A DNA stretch of 64,000 nt. Origin: Siphonodentalium dalli (lineage: Eukaryota > Mollusca > Scaphopoda > Gadilida > Siphonodentaliidae). The notes under the pieces were generated by a model. The model ran no database searches, was not told where the DNA came from, and saw nothing but the letters and a program-made list of their open reading frames with translations. The stretch spans positions 51,012,760 through 51,076,759 of the forward strand of contig CP136069.1 of the NCBI GenBank assembly GCA_032622095.1, given 5' to 3'. A program made the position numbers and the translations under genes. Of this stretch, positions 61,074 through 64,000 are shown piece by piece; the stretch's first letter is position 1; each line of letters starts with the position of its first letter.

Positions 61074-61239
61074 GTTAATTAGTTAATTAGTACCGACAGA
61101 CATAAAAGTTACATGTATATGCATATAAGTTCCTCGAATTATAAGGTTGATGCGATGGCACGGGGTGTTCCTACCAGGAAATTATACTACACTGTGTCCC
61201 TGGTAGATATTCCGATACATATACATGTACAACAAAGTA

Positions 61240-61690
61240 GTCAGGGACTGCATAAATACTCGGTATCGAATACTATCAATAAAACATTCAGATCGATGGA
61301 TCCAAGTACTTTCAGAGCATTATACACAACTATGGTGCGACCTATTATAGAATACTGCAATACCGTTGGGACCCTCACCTGCAATATCAATGTGTTGTAT
61401 TAGAACGCGTTTCAGCGTAGAGCGACAGAGCTTGTTCCGGGTAGAATGTTCCCACCAGCTTGCGAAACATCAACGAACATGACTTTTTCCAGAAAGCACT
61501 CTCCACAAAAACACGAGGGCACCGCAGTTTTCACGTTCAAATAAAGATATCGGGAAATATGTTTTCACGCAACGTATAGTATACATTGCCGTGAAACAGC
61601 CTTCCGTATATATGATAATTGAAACAACATCTTTGGACGATTTCAAAACAATGATTGACTCTTTTTTCTCACAAAAGAAGTACGAATAAG
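61240..61690 (+). pseudogene. LINE (CR1/Jockey-like) reverse transcriptase C-terminus, broken
   Basis: The plus frame at 61260-61365 gives INKTFRSMDPSTF and RALYTTMVRPIIEYCNTV, the conserved end of non-LTR reverse transcriptases (F...D...F..LY..LVRP.LEY). A one-base shift near 61365 then gives WDPHLQY and VVLERVQRRATELVPG. A further degraded part near 61570-61660 gives NSLP and TTSLDDFKTMIDSFF, the usual FK..LD tail of these proteins. Stops and frameshifts make it inactive. It is the C-terminal end only; no endonuclease or YxDD core is visible. Confidence 0.75.
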
Positions 61691-62228
61691 ACTAATCATT
61701 AGCAGTGTTTGTGACATATACTGGTATGAGTAATCACTTACGAATATGTAATAAATTAATATTGCAAACGGTCGCAAGACTTGTTCTGCAATAAATGATG
61801 AATACGGCAAATAAACTACATGCACGATCAGATTCTCAGACAATGTCCCCCACGCATGCGTTTATTTAGCAGTTATGATATCACTGACACGCATTTATTT
61901 GTCTGGTGCTGTTTACAGGAAATCCGTTGTCCATTACTGTCGTGAACGGACGTCCCCGCTGGCATATTGCGGACATTGATCATCGCAAATAACTGGATTC
62001 TTGCGTGCACACAGCACGGGCATATCTGTGATCGACAAGGCTTTCGTGTCTTCGTGTCTGGAACCGCGGTCTCGCTCCGGGCAATACGGCTTTCTCGGAC
62101 GTAAGGACAATAAACGGCGAGATTATGTCATTGTTAATGGACGAGCGAGTGGACACATGTAAACTATAAAGTACTTCGAGGCCCCGAAGCTCCCCATATA
62201 TTCTAGGCTCGAATGTTGAACACGACCA
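61691..62228. other. No gene seen
   Basis: Short minus frames at 61643-61843 and 62123-62314 carry no domain. Confidence 0.4.
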
Positions 62229-62614
62229 TTAAAGATGCATATAATCCGAATTAACGCTCCTAAATTGGCTTCTGGGGTATACAAAACATATTTGATTAGA
62301 GTCGAGGAACCCACCCATCAGAGCTCAGAGTGATAAGATATCGATGTTATTTTTCACCACCTGGAATATTTGGCGGCCTAGCAAAAATTCGCCGAATGCC
62401 GACGAACATACTATCGATACCAACTTGCGTTGAACAAAATGTTCATATATAACACCTTTTGAGCAATTTTATACTATATACTTGACAGTGGTAAGAATAA
62501 TTTTTTGGCAATTAATCGATTCTGATAACTGAAGCGTCATTTCAAGAAATGATGTTGCTGCTGTTGGAATCTGATGATATATGGGGACCATCTAATCGGA
62601 TTTTGTACCTTTAA
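62229..62614. mobile_element. Family C MITE, copy 4
   Basis: 378 bp (62233-62610) between TTAA repeats: AGATGCATATAATCCGAATT ... GAGGAACCCACCCATC ... GGGGACCATCTAATCGGATT, TTGTACCT. The interior is shorter and more diverged than in copies 2 and 3. Confidence 0.7.
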
Positions 62615-62945
62615 AGGGACTCAATGTCTTCGAAGTGTGTTCATGCGAAATAATACAATAGTCCGCAAAAACAACTCGTCAACAAGTATACATGAAATTA
62701 ACTGTCCAATAATGAGATTTTGAATGTCAAAACCAATGTTATGTAAACACTACTGTTACAACGGTATAACCGAAAATAACAGTTCTATTCGTTCAATAAG
62801 ATATCAAAGTTTAATCAAAACTTGACGGAAAACAGTAAAAAATATTCTGAAAATCATATTCAAACTATTTACAAACTTTTGTAAAGGTTATGTTCTTTCG
62901 CATGAACCTATACTTCGAAGCATTCGATGACATTGTGTCGCTTTA
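62615..62945. mobile_element. Family J MITE, copy 2
   Basis: The left end AATGTCTTCGAAGTGTGTTC, ATGCGAAATA is answered on the right by TTCTTTCGCATGAACCTATA, CTTCGAAG...GACATTGTG. It abuts the family C copy directly, sharing its right TTAA. Interior GCCAATGTTATGTAAACACT-like phrases match copy 1 at 27.97 kb. Confidence 0.6.
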
Positions 62946-64000
62946 TATAATGCCGTTATCCATCGACGGATATCAAGTTCCAAAAAGGTAAACATTGTGT
63001 CATGTGAAGTGAATACATGACAATAAAATAAGAATGCAGCATTATGCATTTTCAAAGCTTTCCCATAACGCCTGCATGGTCGTGTACACACTGCATATAT
63101 ATATTGCGGGTGATAGGCGTGCTTGGTGCATGTTTATAACGTTTTTGTTCAGCATAATTATGGCATATAAAACAAGCTTTCTAGCTGCAGGCAACACTAG
63201 ATGTGCACATATGATAATAGATCGCACGATGTAGTGCACAATAAGCTGTATAATTTATCTAGTATCCGACAAGAAGAAATTATTGTCGACATTAATCAGA
63301 AGTTTAAAGTTAAGGTGGCGTGCATGGGGTGACCAATTTTTCCTCCCATTAATCTCATTTTGTTTTCACAGCTGGAGATTCAACATATCTGGTGCCAACT
63401 AATTTCCGGTCATAGTAAACTGGAGATATTTTGAGCTATATTGTATTTATATTATCAGCTCAGAAAATATGTGGGAAAATTTGTGCTCATGTCAAAAGCA
63501 CGGGAAATGTCAGCGATATGTGCCGTTGTCCTCAAATGACTTAGCGGCACTAATAATTAGCAATAAATATAGTTTATTATAAGCTTAAACTAATGCTTAA
63601 CACGATGTTCCTGCAGATGTTTGTCACCCGTAATTTTTGACAGGCAATCATCTAGTGTATTTATTAATAATCATGTGCATATAATATCTCTCTCCTCAAA
63701 AGGATGCGATACAGAAATAACGAAACAAGCAAAATATAAGCATGCATCCCCTTAAGCGAAAGTAGACCGACAGTACACCGCTAAGTGCGTACATAACGCA
63801 CCGACCTTAAGCCTGACATTGCGGGAGATTATACATGATCGATGTGTTTGCTATATATTTCATCGACAGCTTATAAAAACGAACGCGAAATTAATCGTGT
63901 TGCTAATTTGTCTAATTAATGTTCTTACGCATTGATGGGTTGTGCGGAATGTCGAATTTGTACCGGTTTGTACTGTATAAACGATTTAGTTAGCTATAGC
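62946..64000. other. No gene seen
   Basis: Overlapping frames at 63034-63239 run on both strands and are unconvincing. No repeat family recognised up to the window end. Confidence 0.4.

Noticed and set aside
60756-61082. 108-codon plus frame with hydrophobic stretches, like a membrane protein
   Set aside because: It is antisense to a LINE reverse-transcriptase fragment in inverted orientation.

Overview
This window looks like repeat-rich, gene-poor, AT-rich nuclear DNA of a marine invertebrate, most likely a lophotrochozoan such as a mollusc or brachiopod. That guess rests on style: repeats carrying GAGTTATGGCCCT-type phrases, a block ending in a GACGGACG tail and GGTGAGCTAAAA, and hAT, Tc1, LINE and palindromic MITE remnants. 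No complete protein-coding gene, rRNA or convincing functional tRNA is visible. Only two segments look as if they could be host exons: about 26205-26437 (minus, ending at a strong splice donor) and about 18030-18223 (minus, a possible first exon). Both are low confidence.

Layout. 1-1063 is the remnant of a hAT transposon with a readable C-terminal dimerisation domain on the minus strand. 1071-3957 is a nest of duplicated and inverted repeats holding a TTAA-flanked MITE and a TA-flanked MITE. 5542-7345 is a diverged ~130 bp tandem repeat broken by a 5'-truncated retroposon and by an 891 bp element with a 10 bp target-site duplication. 12267-16306 is an inverted-repeat element with an internal ~1.7 kb duplication. 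17507-17655 is a 131 bp fold-back element with a 9 bp target-site duplication. 18665-23555 is bounded by long inverted arms and contains a possible Tc1 transposase scrap plus younger insertions. 24.3-38.6 kb is a mosaic of TTAA-flanked MITE families and a 31 bp minisatellite. 41.3-42.4 kb is a 28 bp minisatellite. 44-49.3 kb holds more MITEs. 48.8-51.3 kb has three tandem-repeat systems. 56.64-60.16 kb is a 3.5 kb array of about 110 copies of a 31 bp unit related to the one at 33-34 kb. 60.95-61.69 kb carries an inverted duplication of a LINE reverse-transcriptase fragment. The right end holds two more MITEs.

Family letters used below, invented for this window: A (AGAATGAGGTCC palindromes, 8 bp TSD in one copy), B (TTAA-CCCTTTACCCAACA), C (TTAA-AGGTACTCAATC), D (TTAA-AGGCCCACTTAA), E (TTAA-CCCTTTCRYGAGG), F (GAGGGTATCACCCC; source of the 31 bp units), G (48.8-50.4 kb), I (TTAA-AGGGGGACTGTACACC), J (GTTCATGCGAAA), M (TATATGTGACCCG). 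The main theme is that most elements here duplicate TTAA, and that several unrelated-looking TTAA families share one nested stem-loop cassette. No transposase able to move them is present, so they would depend on an enzyme encoded elsewhere. All reading was by eye; copy numbers and identities are approximate.
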